Below, in pieces: positions 1 through 7,998 of a DNA stretch of 64,000 bases (position 1 is the first letter of the stretch; each line of letters opens with the position of its first letter). The position numbers were made by a program, and so were the translations under genes. Source of the stretch: Verrucomicrobiota bacterium. GTDB taxonomy: Bacteria > Verrucomicrobiota > Verrucomicrobiia > Opitutales > UBA953. The notes under the pieces were generated by a model, which saw nothing but the letters and a program-made list of their open reading frames with translations, did no database searches and was not told the DNA's origin. The stretch lies in NCBI GenBank assembly GCA_003569205.1, contig BGOK01000002.1, positions 1 to 64,000 on the forward strand. The letters are read 5' to 3'.

Positions 1-877
1 TCCATGTCGAGAACCGAGCCCGTGCGGGAGATGCCTTCGGTGTACATGATGTCGAACTCGCACTCGGTGAACGGAGGGGCGACCTTGTTCTTCACGACCT
101 TCACCTTGGTACGGTTACCGATCACCTTGCCGGAAGGCTCCTTGATCTGGCCGATACGGCGGATGTCGATGCGAACGGAAGAGAAGAACTTGAGGGCGCG
201 GCCGCCAGGGGTGGTTTCCGGGCTACCGAACATCACACCGATCTTTTCGCGGATTTGGTTGGTGAAGATCACCACGCAGTTAGTGCGGCTGATGGCTGCC
301 GTGAGGCGGCGCATGGCCTGGCTCATCATACGGGCTTGGACGCCCATGGTGGAGTCGCCCATCTGGCCTTCGAGCTCCTGCTTGGAGACGAGGGCGGCGA
401 CGGAGTCGATGACGATGACATCGATGGCGCCGGAGCGGATGAGGGTTTCGGCGATGTTGAGGGCGTCTTCGCCCGATTCGGGCTGGGAGACCAGGAGATT
501 GTCTAGGTCGACGCCGACAATCTTGGAGTAGCGGGGTCGAGGGCGTGCTCGACGTCCACGAAGACCGCATTACCGCCTTGGCGCTGAATTTCGGCGATGA
601 TGGAGAGACAGAGGGTCGTCTTACCAGAGGACTCTGGGCCGAAGATCTCGACGATACGACCGCGGGGGAGGCCGCCGACGCCCAGGGCGAGGTCGATGGC
701 GACGGAGCCGGTCGAGACGGTGGAGACCGTCATCTTGGTGGCGTCGCCCATGCGCATGAGCGTACCATCCCCGTATTGCTTGTTGATGGCGGAGAGGGCG
801 AGGTCGAGCGTCTTGCGCTCGGAGGACTGCGTGGCCGCTTTTTCTTTGGCTGTGGCGTCGGTCTTGGAGATGGACAT
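1..877 (-). CDS. recA: Recombinase RecA, 3' end beyond window, one frameshift
   Basis: RecA binds single-stranded DNA as an ATP-dependent filament, carries out strand exchange and triggers LexA self-cleavage. From the ATG at 877 the first frame gives residues 1-116 or so, with the Walker A motif GPESSGKTT at residues 80-88 and the segment VEHALDPA. The family sequence then continues in another frame, beginning [12 protein letters not shown] and running through [20 protein letters not shown] and [14 protein letters not shown] to the window edge. A single missing base at about 530 (GCTAC where GCTTAC is expected) explains the shift. The rest of the gene matches RecA closely, so I read this as a sequence error or a very recent lesion, not an old pseudogene. 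A LexA-like palindrome lies 59 bases upstream of the start. Confidence 0.95.
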
Positions 878-935
878 GGGCGTGAGGTGGGTGAGAAAGC
901 CAAACTGCCCGCTTAGGAGGCCCTTGCAAGTAAAA

Positions 936-949
936 TGAACAAATGTTCA
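936..949. promoter_or_regulatory. Candidate LexA operator (SOS box) of recA
   Basis: TGAACAAATGTTCA is a TGAAC-N4-GTTCA palindrome 59-72 bases upstream of the recA start. The half-sites match the GAAC-N4-GTTC type of LexA box known from Firmicutes and Actinobacteria. Position in front of recA and perfect arm symmetry make SOS control likely. I could not assign -35 and -10 elements with confidence. Confidence 0.7.
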
Positions 950-1010
950 CTACTTTCTTCCACCCCCCTGAACCCGGGGGTTAAAAGCTAAATAACCGCC
1001 TAGCCAGTCG

Positions 1011-1041
1011 AAAAAGCCCGGTTCTTCGGCTGGTTTCGGGC
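1011..1041 (-). terminator. Possible intrinsic terminator after the carboxypeptidase gene
   Basis: Read on the minus strand, GCCCG and CGGGC arms enclose a loop of about 15 bases that may itself fold, and are followed by TTTTT. It begins 10 bases after the carboxypeptidase stop. The stem is short, so strength is uncertain. Confidence 0.5.
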
Positions 1042-1050
1042 CCTTGGGGG

Positions 1051-1971
1051 CTATCTTGGGGGCGGCCGCCACGGGGGTAGTCCGGCGGGGAGGGCATGGA
1101 GCTTGGCTTTTTCTACCTCCAATAAGGCGAGGCGAACTAGGCCTTGGGCCATGAGACGGTCCGCCATCTGATCCCGGACGCGCTGGGCGGCCTTCGCCCC
1201 TTGAGGGCTATCGCAACCGAGGACGACGGCGATGACCCGAGCTTCGCCTTCGCGCGCGGTCGTAATCATCGAGGCGTCGGCCGCCACGGTCCAGCCCGTC
1301 TTGAGCCCGTCGCATCCTTTGAAGGAGCTCAAGAGGCGGTTGTGGTTCACCAAGTTCACGGACTTAGGCCCCGGTCGGAAGGTGTAAGTCTTGGCGGAGG
1401 TAAACTTTAGCGCGGCCGGCATCTTGCAGAGTACGACGCTTAACTTGGCGAGGTCCCGGGCGCTCGTGGTGTCGTGCGGCCCTTGTCCGTAGGTGAGCCC
1501 GTTGGGAGTGATAAAGCGGGTCCGCGTCATCCCGAGTTCAGCGGCCCGCGTATTCATGCGGATCACGAAAGCAGGTACACTGCGGCTCGGTTAATCGCGA
1601 GCGCGACGGCGGCATCGTTCGCCGACTGCAGCATGAGGGCATAGAGTAGGGCCTCAGCGGTGAAGGTCTCGCCTGCGGCGAGCCAGACCATCGATCCGCC
1701 AGTGCCGACCGCTGCCTTCGTGATAGTGATTGGGGAGTAGAGCGACGTCTTGCCGGCTGGATGTCCTCGAGGACGAGGAGCATCGTCATCTCAGCTTGGG
1801 TGACGCTGGCGGGGTGGCCAGGCCAGTCCGCCTTGCTTTCGGAGAGGACTGCGCCCGTGGCAGCATCCACGCAGATCGTACCGTTATAGGTGGCACCGAC
1901 CTCAGAAACCGCGGCGACGCTCGTCCTCGCAATAGTCCAAGGAAAAGGGTGGCGAGAATCAGCCGGCGCAC
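1051..1971 (-). pseudogene. D-alanyl-D-alanine carboxypeptidase (peptidase S11), multiply frameshifted
   Basis: Family S11 carboxypeptidases trim the terminal D-alanine from peptidoglycan stem peptides outside the inner membrane. A GTG at 1971 followed by MRRLILATLFLGL gives a signal-like start. Recognisable family segments lie in different frames: VDAATGAVLSESKADWPGHP, then AGKTSLYSPITITKAAVG with MLQSANDAAVALA (SxN motif), then IRMNTRAAELGMTRTRFITP and CDGLKTGWT (KTG motif). Frame breaks are near 1584 and 1757 (one missing base each), 1790-1800 (a 2-base and a 1-base insertion) and about 1935. The insertions turn the catalytic SVTK (SxxK) into SVTQAE. The corrected protein would have about 305 residues and no obvious PBP5 C-terminal domain. 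It is either a decaying gene or a poorly sequenced stretch; the identity is clear. Confidence 0.75.
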
Positions 1972-2029
1972 GCCAGCATTCGTCGGCGAGTCCGGTTTCT
2001 CGGCAAGACCAATTGCATAATATTTTAGA

Positions 2030-2041
2030 GACGCTAGCGTC
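2030..2041. promoter_or_regulatory. 12-base perfect palindrome before sixA
   Basis: GACGCTAGCGTC is a perfect palindrome ending 8 bases before the sixA ATG, in the region between the divergent carboxypeptidase and sixA genes. An AT-rich stretch (2011-2026) precedes it and could hold a promoter. It could be an operator or chance; no binding protein can be named. Confidence 0.3.
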
Positions 2042-2049
2042 GCCACACG

Positions 2050-2538
2050 ATGATCGTCTTCCTCTTGCGACATGCCGATGCGGTACCTGGCGAACCTGAT
2101 GAGGTCCGGCTGCTCTCGCCCAAGGGTCGGCGGCAATCCGCCCGCGTCGGTCGCCAACTAGGTCTGGAGGTCTGGTCGTTGGTCCGTGCCATCGAGCATA
2201 GCCCGTTGCTGCGCTCGGTGGAGACAGCTCAGCTAGTTAAGTCAGCCGCGAAGGTGCGCCAGCCGTTACAGGTATTGGCCGGCTTGGAGCCAGAGGCCGA
2301 TGCCCGGGTGACGGCAGTGCAACTTGCCCGCTCCCGCAGCGCACGTCTCTTAGTCGGACATAACCCACATTTGGCGTCATTAGTTGGGTTGCTGTTGGGC
2401 TTGCGTGATGGGGCGGAGGGTATCCATTTCCGCAAAGCCGCTTTGGTGTCCTTGGAGCGGATGGCCGGTCCGACGGCTCGGAAGCCCTATGGGACTTGGC
2501 GCTTAAAGAGTCTGGTGCCGCCGCCCGCTGGGAAATGA
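2050..2538 (+). CDS. sixA: Phosphohistidine phosphatase, SixA family
   Basis: This 162-residue protein is a small histidine-phosphatase-fold enzyme. It opens with LLRHADAV (residues 5-12), the phosphate-binding RH motif in the form typical of SixA, and carries LVGHNPH near residue 100, the second conserved histidine block. SixA of E. coli removes phosphate from phosphohistidine in a phosphorelay domain or in a PTS protein. The length is right for SixA and shorter than phosphoglycerate mutases. HPr is encoded about 11 kb away, but no partner lies next to it. The TonB-like gene follows 46 bases downstream on the same strand. Confidence 0.85.
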   Translation: MIVFLLRHADAVPGEPDEVRLLSPKGRRQSARVGRQLGLEVWSLVRAIEHSPLLRSVETAQLVKSAAKVRQPLQVLAGLEPEADARVTAVQLARSRSARLLVGHNPHLASLVGLLLGLRDGAEGIHFRKAALVSLERMAGPTARKPYGTWRLKSLVPPPAGK

Positions 2539-2584
2539 CACGCCTGCGTCTTGACTGTCCGCGGACGCCCAGCGACTCTGCGTC

Positions 2585-3208
2585 GTGAGCGAACCGCGCC
2601 GTCATCGCCTAATCTGGGCCGCCGTAGGGTGCGTCCATGTAGCGGCTTTGGCCGGGGTGGCTGCGAGTGGCTCTTGGCACTCGAGCGGAGCAGAAGCTCC
2701 CGCCGGCGGCTTAATTTTAGTCCGACTCGATGCCGAGCCCTTAGGCCTGTCGGGAGAAGTAAAGCAAGGGTTGGCCTTGGGCGGAGGCTCGCACGCCGTC
2801 TTAACGGAGGCAACGGCGGTCACCCACTCGGCCGTGCCCGTGGTCATCGAAAGTAATGTTGCCCTGGCCTTACCTGTTTCGGCGTTGGCCTCGTCCGGCC
2901 CCGGCGCCGCAGCGCCGACCGAAGTGCCCGCTCCCATCTTTGTGCCGCCGCAGTTCCGCGTACGGACGGAGCCGGCCTATCCCGAGCGCGCCCGTCGTGC
3001 CGGCGTGGAAGGTCGCGTCACGGTCCGCTTGCATCTTTCGGCCTCAGGCGAAGTGCTCACCGCACAAATCACCGCGAGCTCCGGAAGTGACTCCTTAGAT
3101 GCCGCGGCCCTCCAGGCGGCCCAAGCGTCGCAGTTCACGCCCGCCCGTGTCGGGGAAGGTTTCATTCCTTCGGACGCCACGGCGACCTACCGCTTCGAAT
3201 TAAAATGA
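2585..3208 (+). CDS. TonB-family energy transducer-like protein
   Basis: A 207-residue protein from a GTG start. One N-terminal membrane segment (about residues 10-28) is followed by a low-complexity periplasmic spacer and a C-terminal TonB domain: EPAYPERARRAGVEGRVTVR, then DSLDAAALQAAQASQFTPA, ending in a beta-strand-like TYRFELK. TonB domains couple the energised inner membrane to outer-membrane receptors. No ExbB, ExbD or receptor gene is adjacent, so the partner is unknown. The stop overlaps the next start (ATGA), so the two genes are probably translated together. Confidence 0.75.
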   Translation: MSEPRRHRLIWAAVGCVHVAALAGVAASGSWHSSGAEAPAGGLILVRLDAEPLGLSGEVKQGLALGGGSHAVLTEATAVTHSAVPVVIESNVALALPVSALASSGPGAAAPTEVPAPIFVPPQFRVRTEPAYPERARRAGVEGRVTVRLHLSASGEVLTAQITASSGSDSLDAAALQAAQASQFTPARVGEGFIPSDATATYRFELK

Positions 3209-3720
3209 AAGCGCTCACCCTCATCCTGGCATCTGCGACGTGGGTGGCGAACGCGGCATCGTTGCCCGACAAAGATGCCCAGGTGGTGGTGGTGCAGGCG
3301 ACCGCCTATCGAGACGCTGCCGCCAAGGGCGATGCCGATAAGTTCCTGCAACTGACCCACCCGGCTGTATTCACGTTGTTTGGCGGCAAGGAGCCCTTCG
3401 AAGCGGCCACGCGGCTCGCGTTGAAGTCTTTGGCTGGTTCGAACGTAATCGAGAAGGCGACCTTTGGCGTGCCCGCCGAGCTCCACGTCGCGGGCCAGGA
3501 AGAAATCTGTTTTGTGCCGTTCGTGCAAGTCGCTCGGGCGGGCGATATCCGCATCCGCGTCGAGAGTTTCTTCATTGCGGTACGTTCGGTCGGGAAGGCC
3601 GACTGGAAGTTCATCGACGCTGCTGGGCTGCGCAAGCAACCCGAGGTACTTCGACAGCTCTTCCCGGGACTTCCGGAAAAAGTCGTGACGCCGCCGAATA
3701 AGGTCGAGATCGTTAAGTAG
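3205..3720 (+). CDS. Small secreted protein of unknown function
   Basis: This 171-residue protein starts with a signal peptide (MKALTLILASATWVANAAS). The mature part reads like a small mixed alpha/beta domain: QATAYRDAAAKGDADKFLQL resembles the first helix of NTF2-like (SnoaL) folds, and a strand-rich second half includes ADWKFIDAAG. The NTF2-like idea rests on pattern only. It overlaps the TonB-like gene by four bases, suggesting an envelope role with it. The product is not recognised. Confidence 0.6.
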   Translation: MKALTLILASATWVANAASLPDKDAQVVVVQATAYRDAAAKGDADKFLQLTHPAVFTLFGGKEPFEAATRLALKSLAGSNVIEKATFGVPAELHVAGQEEICFVPFVQVARAGDIRIRVESFFIAVRSVGKADWKFIDAAGLRKQPEVLRQLFPGLPEKVVTPPNKVEIVK

Positions 3721-3758
3721 CCCCGCGCTAGGCAAGGAGAAGGGTGCGCACAAAGCAA

Positions 3759-4808
3759 TCAGCGCGCCGGAACGTAACGCGGGTCAGAGCCATCAAGCAA
3801 GCCCCCGAAGCGACCCCAGTCACCGTCCTCTAGCTTGCGGTCCATCAAAATTTCCACGGTGGAATTGTTCGAGCCATGCTTGGTGTCGCGTCCGAAGTAG
3901 ACCGACCATAACGGTCGACCGCTCGTAGGCAGCATGCCAAAGCGAATATCGCCGATGCCGACGCCCGCTTCAAAAGCAGCGTAGGAGTTCCAGCCTTGGG
4001 TGAACTTGGAGAAGTCCGCGAAATCCTTGCCAGCCTTGGAGTCCGTGGGTGGATTTCCAGGCATGGTTTCCTTCCACACGAGGCGCTCGTCGCCGGGTGC
4101 GATCATCGCCGGCCCCCAAGGTGGCACACGGACGGCGCCCACCTGCCAGTGGTCTTTGTGCTGCCAGACGCCGCGCCAGACAAGGAGATTGGAGACCGTG
4201 GGTTTAACGGTCAGGCGTGTTGGTTCAATCCCGCGCGTCCTTAGCCAAGCACGCAGGCTGGCCTCCGCGCGGTGGTGTTGCCAGACGCCGATGAACGCGT
4301 AGCTGGTGAACCAGATTAGCCCGTAAGCGGCCAGCCGACGCGATTGACGGCGGTAGGCGAGGATGACCAAGGTCAGGAGTGGTAGCGTCGCAAAGAGGTC
4401 GATGATTGGGAGGCAGTCCCAGGCATAGCGTACCTCGTTAAATGGCCAGAGTAGCATCGTGCCGTAGCTCGTGCAGCCATCGCAGAGGAGGTGCGTGAGC
4501 GCGCCGGCCAACGCGGGCAGGAAAAGCCCTCGCCAGGGTTCGTCGCCTTTCTGCCGCCACCGGAAGAGCCACGAGGTGAGCAGGGCGCTCAATACCGCCC
4601 AGACGGGCATGAACAGGAAGCTGTGCGTGAAGTGGCGGTGCCAGCGGAAGGAGACGAGCGGGTCGTCGGCATTCCGGATGAAGACGTCAAGGTCGGGGGC
4701 CTCGGCGGCGAGGAAGGCGGCGACGGCGGCCGCCGGCAAGGAGCCGCCGCGGCGGGCAACGAGCAGGCCGGCGGAGAGACCGAGGGCCGCATGCGTGACG
4801 TTGTCCAT
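3759..4808 (-). CDS. Membrane-bound metal-dependent hydrolase, YdjM/DUF457 family
   Basis: A 349-residue inner-membrane protein. I chose the ATG at 4808 because MDNVTHAALGLSAGLL is the usual start of this family; the frame stays open upstream without family sequence. Conserved features are the N-terminal THAALG, the APDLDVF acidic motif, WHRHFTHS with clustered histidines, and a later LCDGCTSYGT segment. About four transmembrane segments span the first 220 residues, and the C-terminal ~140 residues are soluble. Relatives (YdjM, LexA-regulated in E. coli) are called metal-dependent hydrolases, but their substrate is not established. It is divergent from the SGNH gene. Confidence 0.75.
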   Translation of the reverse strand: MDNVTHAALGLSAGLLVARRGGSLPAAAVAAFLAAEAPDLDVFIRNADDPLVSFRWHRHFTHSFLFMPVWAVLSALLTSWLFRWRQKGDEPWRGLFLPALAGALTHLLCDGCTSYGTMLLWPFNEVRYAWDCLPIIDLFATLPLLTLVILAYRRQSRRLAAYGLIWFTSYAFIGVWQHHRAEASLRAWLRTRGIEPTRLTVKPTVSNLLVWRGVWQHKDHWQVGAVRVPPWGPAMIAPGDERLVWKETMPGNPPTDSKAGKDFADFSKFTQGWNSYAAFEAGVGIGDIRFGMLPTSGRPLWSVYFGRDTKHGSNNSTVEILMDRKLEDGDWGRFGGLLDGSDPRYVPAR

Positions 4809-4991
4809 GGCCCGACTATTGCCGAGCCATCGGGGGGACGGAAGCGTTTTGTCGCGAGGGCCGCCATGCTGGCCCGCCGGCGCCGCGATGGGTTCCGTGG
4901 AGAGCCTCGGAGTCGCTGGCATCTTAGCGTAGCCCTTCGCTGCATCTCGGCGGGAACAAAAACGCTCTGCTGGCCACTTACCTCTTACCCC

Positions 4992-6293
4992 ATGCGATCC
5001 CTGTTTTGCGCCATCTTACTGTGCGTCGGCTTTGTCCAAGCGGCCGAGCCCGAGTTCCCTTTGGTCGCTGCCCAAGAGTGCCGCCCTCGCGCGGGCCTGC
5101 CAAACTTCTTGGCTAAAGCCCAAGGGCGTTTCGGCTCGGGGGCTTTGCCCGAGATTAAGGTGGGCTACCTCGGTGGCTCCATTACCGCCCAGCCCGGTTG
5201 GCGCGTGAAGTCGCTCGCCCATTTCAAGCAGGCCTACCCGAACGCGAAGTTCACCGAGATCAACGCGGCCATTGGTGGCACGGGCTCTGACCTCGGCGTG
5301 TTTCGCGTTCAGCAGGACGTCCTCTCCAAGCAGCCCGACCTCCTCTTCGTTGAATTCGCCGTGAATGATGGCGGTGCGTCGCCTGAACAAATCATCCGCT
5401 GCATGGAAGGCATCGTGCGCCAGACCTGGCGGACTAATCCGAATTGCGATATCTGCTTCGTCTACACGTTGGTCGAGGGCATGGCCCCTGGTATCGCTGC
5501 TGGCAAGTTCCCGCGCTCCGCCTCCGCCATGGAGAAGGTCGCCGATCACTACGGCATCCCAACGATTCACTTCGGCCTGGAAGTCTCGCGTCTCAGCAAG
5601 GAGGGCACGGTGCTCTGGAAGTCACCGCTCCCGAAGACACCGGAAGAAAAAGCCGCGCTCGGTGATAAGGTCGTCTTCGCCCCTGACAGCGTGCACCCAC
5701 ACGTGGAGACCGGCCACAAGATGTACCTTGAAGCGATCGTGCGTTCCTTACCAGGTATCAGCCAAGCATCTGGTAAGCTGATGAAACATGAACTCCCAGC
5801 ACCGCTCGTCACAGATAATTTTGAGCGGGCTTCGCTGACTTCCATTGCGGCCGCCAAACTTCCCGCTGGTGTCGCCCCGCTCGACCCCGCCAAGGATGCG
5901 ATGGCTAAATCCTACGCGAACCGTCTCCCAGCGCTCATTCGCCTGACGCAGCCCGGCCAAGCCATCGAGTTTAAGTTCAAGGGTACGCATTGTGCCGTCT
6001 ACGACATCGTTGGTCCGGCCGGTGGCAAAGTCGCCGTCACCCTCGACGGTGGCACGCCCAAGGTCATGACCCGCTTCGATGCCTACTGCACCTACGCCCG
6101 CCTCAGCACTTTTATGGTCGGCACCAAACTGACCGATACCGTCCACACGGTCCGCCTCGAGCTCTTGCCAGACGCCTTTGATAAGTCCGCCATCTTAGCC
6201 CAGCGAAAAGAGAAGATGGACAAGCCGGAGCGGTTTGAAGACCGCCACTTCTTCCCCGGCGGCCTCTTGGTTGTCGGGGAGCTCGTCCCTTAA
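4992..6293 (+). CDS. Secreted SGNH/GDSL-family hydrolase
   Basis: A 433-residue protein with a signal peptide (cleavage after about VQAA, residue 18). The frame is open for 500 bases upstream, but only the ATG at 4992 gives an export signal. SGNH blocks are visible: GYLGGSIT with Ser63 as likely nucleophile, NAAIGGTGSD (about 91-100), FAVNDGG (about 122-128) and DSVHPH with Asp232 and His235 completing the triad. The last ~150 residues form an additional beta-rich domain. Such enzymes often remove acetyl groups from polysaccharides; here the substrate is not known. The neighbours downstream are sugar-active, which supports a role in carbohydrate degradation. Confidence 0.8.
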   Translation: MRSLFCAILLCVGFVQAAEPEFPLVAAQECRPRAGLPNFLAKAQGRFGSGALPEIKVGYLGGSITAQPGWRVKSLAHFKQAYPNAKFTEINAAIGGTGSDLGVFRVQQDVLSKQPDLLFVEFAVNDGGASPEQIIRCMEGIVRQTWRTNPNCDICFVYTLVEGMAPGIAAGKFPRSASAMEKVADHYGIPTIHFGLEVSRLSKEGTVLWKSPLPKTPEEKAALGDKVVFAPDSVHPHVETGHKMYLEAIVRSLPGISQASGKLMKHELPAPLVTDNFERASLTSIAAAKLPAGVAPLDPAKDAMAKSYANRLPALIRLTQPGQAIEFKFKGTHCAVYDIVGPAGGKVAVTLDGGTPKVMTRFDAYCTYARLSTFMVGTKLTDTVHTVRLELLPDAFDKSAILAQRKEKMDKPERFEDRHFFPGGLLVVGELVP

Positions 6294-6374
6294 AACCTTT
6301 CTTATCGAGGCCCAGCCTTGACCGTGCCCAGCCCCGCGGCAAACTCGCCCATCTCCCCCCCCCCCTATCCCACC

Positions 6375-7229
6375 ATGCGTTTCGGCCTTAACACCTTCCT
6401 CTACGCCTCGCCGTTCACCAACGAGAGCGTTTCCATGTTCAAGAAGCTCAAGAAGTGGGGCTTCGATACGGTCGAAATCGCCATCGAAGACCCGGCGCAC
6501 GTCGACCCGGCTTTCCTCAAGGCTGCCGCCGCTAATGCGGGCATCGCCATCGGCTCCGTCTGTGCCGCCATGGGCCCGGGCCGCGACTTCCGTGGCAGCG
6601 CCGCTGACCAGAAGACCGCCCAGCAGTACCTAACCGCCCTCGTTGACCAAGCCGCCGCCATGGGCTGCCCGCGCATCATCGGCCCGCTCTACTCCGTTGT
6701 CGGCCTCATCGGCTCGCATGACGACAAGACCAAGGCGCTACACTTCAAGCTCGTCGTTAAGAACCTCAAGCAGCTCGCCAAGCACGCCGAGAAGAAGGGC
6801 GTCCTCCTCTGTGTCGAGCCCCTCAATCGCTTCGAGACCGACTTCCTGAATACCTGCGACCAGGGCCTGCGTCTCGTGAAGGCCGTTAACTCCCCGGCCG
6901 TGAAACTCCACCTCGACACGTTCCACATGAACATCGAAGAGAAGAATCAAGGCGCCGCCATCCTCAAGGCTGGTAAGCACCTCGGCCACTTCCATGCCTG
7001 CGGCACCGACCGTGGCACCCCCGGTGGCGACTCCCTTGATTGGAAGCCCATCGTGGCTGCGCTCAAGAAGATCGGCTACAAGAACGATGTCGTCATCGAG
7101 TCCTTCACTACCGACGTCAAGGTGATCGCCCGGGCCGCCGCCATCTGGCGCGCCATGGAGCCGAACCGCGATGACATCCCGGTGAAGGGCCTGAAGAACA
7201 TGCACCGCCTCTTTGGCCGCACCAAATAA
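6375..7229 (+). CDS. Sugar epimerase of the ketose 3-epimerase / xylose-isomerase-like TIM barrel family
   Basis: This 284-residue protein starts at MRFGLNTFLY; the upstream extension in the same frame is proline/serine-rich and unlikely to be translated. The metal and catalytic residues of D-psicose/D-tagatose 3-epimerases are present: Glu148 (CVEPLNRFETDF), Asp181 (LHLDTFHMNIEE), His207 (HFHACGTDRGTPG) and Glu242 (VIESFT). The family interconverts ketoses at C3 using Mn or Co; related barrels act on other sugars, so the substrate is only a prediction. It has no signal peptide, unlike its neighbours, and would act in the cytoplasm on imported sugar. The next start is only 10 bases downstream. 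Confidence 0.8.
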   Translation: MRFGLNTFLYASPFTNESVSMFKKLKKWGFDTVEIAIEDPAHVDPAFLKAAAANAGIAIGSVCAAMGPGRDFRGSAADQKTAQQYLTALVDQAAAMGCPRIIGPLYSVVGLIGSHDDKTKALHFKLVVKNLKQLAKHAEKKGVLLCVEPLNRFETDFLNTCDQGLRLVKAVNSPAVKLHLDTFHMNIEEKNQGAAILKAGKHLGHFHACGTDRGTPGGDSLDWKPIVAALKKIGYKNDVVIESFTTDVKVIARAAAIWRAMEPNRDDIPVKGLKNMHRLFGRTK

Positions 7230-7239
7230 TTCCATAAAG

Positions 7240-7926
7240 ATGAAACTCCGCACCTCCCTCCTCGCGCTCCTCGCGCTCGCCTCGACGGCTTTCGCCGAGG
7301 ACAAGAACCTCTTCAACGGCAAGGACCTGGCCGGCTGGAAGGGCCTCGACTTCTGGTCCGTCGAAGACGGTTGCATCACTGGCCGCACGACCAAGGAGAA
7401 GCCCACCAAGGGCAACACCTTCCTCGTCTACCAGGACGAGGTCGCTGACTTCGAGCTCACCTTTAAGTACAAGATCATCGGCGGTAATTCCGGCGTCCAG
7501 TACCGCTCCAAGCTCACCGACGAGAAAGCGTTTGTGGTGGCCGGCTACCAGGCCGACTTCGAAGCGGGCAAGACCCACTCGGGTATCCTCTACGAAGAAA
7601 GAGGTCGCGGTATCTTGGCACAGCGTGGCCAGAAGGTTGTAATCAAGGAAGGCGCTACTCCGAACAAGCCTAAGATCGAAGTCGCTGAGAAAGGGGTCGG
7701 CAAGTCCGCCGAGATCCAAGCTAAGATCAAGGCTGATGACTGGAATGACTATCGCATCGTCGCTAAGGGCGGCCACCTGCAGCACTTCATCAACGGCGTC
7801 CAGACCATCGACGTCACCGACGAAACCGCGCTCGGCGCCAAGAAGGGCATCCTCGCGCTCCAGCTCCATGCCGGCCCTGCGATGGTGGTCCAATTCAAGG
7901 ATCTCGTCCTGAAGGAAACCAAGTAA
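7240..7926 (+). CDS. Secreted DUF1080 (3-keto-disaccharide hydrolase-like) protein
   Basis: A 228-residue protein with a signal peptide ending TAFAED. The mature part is one DUF1080 domain, a concanavalin-like beta sandwich: it begins NLFNGKDLAGWKG, continues with FWSVEDGCITG and GGNSGVQYRSK, and ends in a VVQFKDLVLKE strand. Members are abundant in Planctomycetes and Verrucomicrobia; some hydrolyse 3-keto-glucosides and others may only bind glycans. A hairpin terminator follows, so it probably ends a transcript beginning with the SGNH or epimerase gene. Confidence 0.85.
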   Translation: MKLRTSLLALLALASTAFAEDKNLFNGKDLAGWKGLDFWSVEDGCITGRTTKEKPTKGNTFLVYQDEVADFELTFKYKIIGGNSGVQYRSKLTDEKAFVVAGYQADFEAGKTHSGILYEERGRGILAQRGQKVVIKEGATPNKPKIEVAEKGVGKSAEIQAKIKADDWNDYRIVAKGGHLQHFINGVQTIDVTDETALGAKKGILALQLHAGPAMVVQFKDLVLKETK

Positions 7927-7948
7927 CCTTCACCCAGCGCTTACCCTA

Positions 7949-7985
7949 AGGCCGCAGGATGTATATCTCTGCGGCCTTTCTTTTT
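7949..7985 (+). terminator. Intrinsic terminator after the DUF1080 gene
   Basis: AGGCCGCAG and CTGCGGCCT arms enclose a loop of 11 bases and are followed by TTCTTTTT. It lies 22 bases after the stop and just before the ThuA gene. Confidence 0.85.
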
Positions 7986-7998
7986 ACTAAACATACCG

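Noticed and set aside
4-531. Long plus-strand open frame opposite recA
   Set aside because: It is the antisense shadow of the frame-shifted recA; the minus strand reads as RecA family sequence throughout.
4491-4991. 167-residue N-terminal extension of the SGNH hydrolase
   Set aside because: It is Arg/Gly-rich antisense to the DUF457 gene; the ATG at 4992 gives a proper signal peptide.
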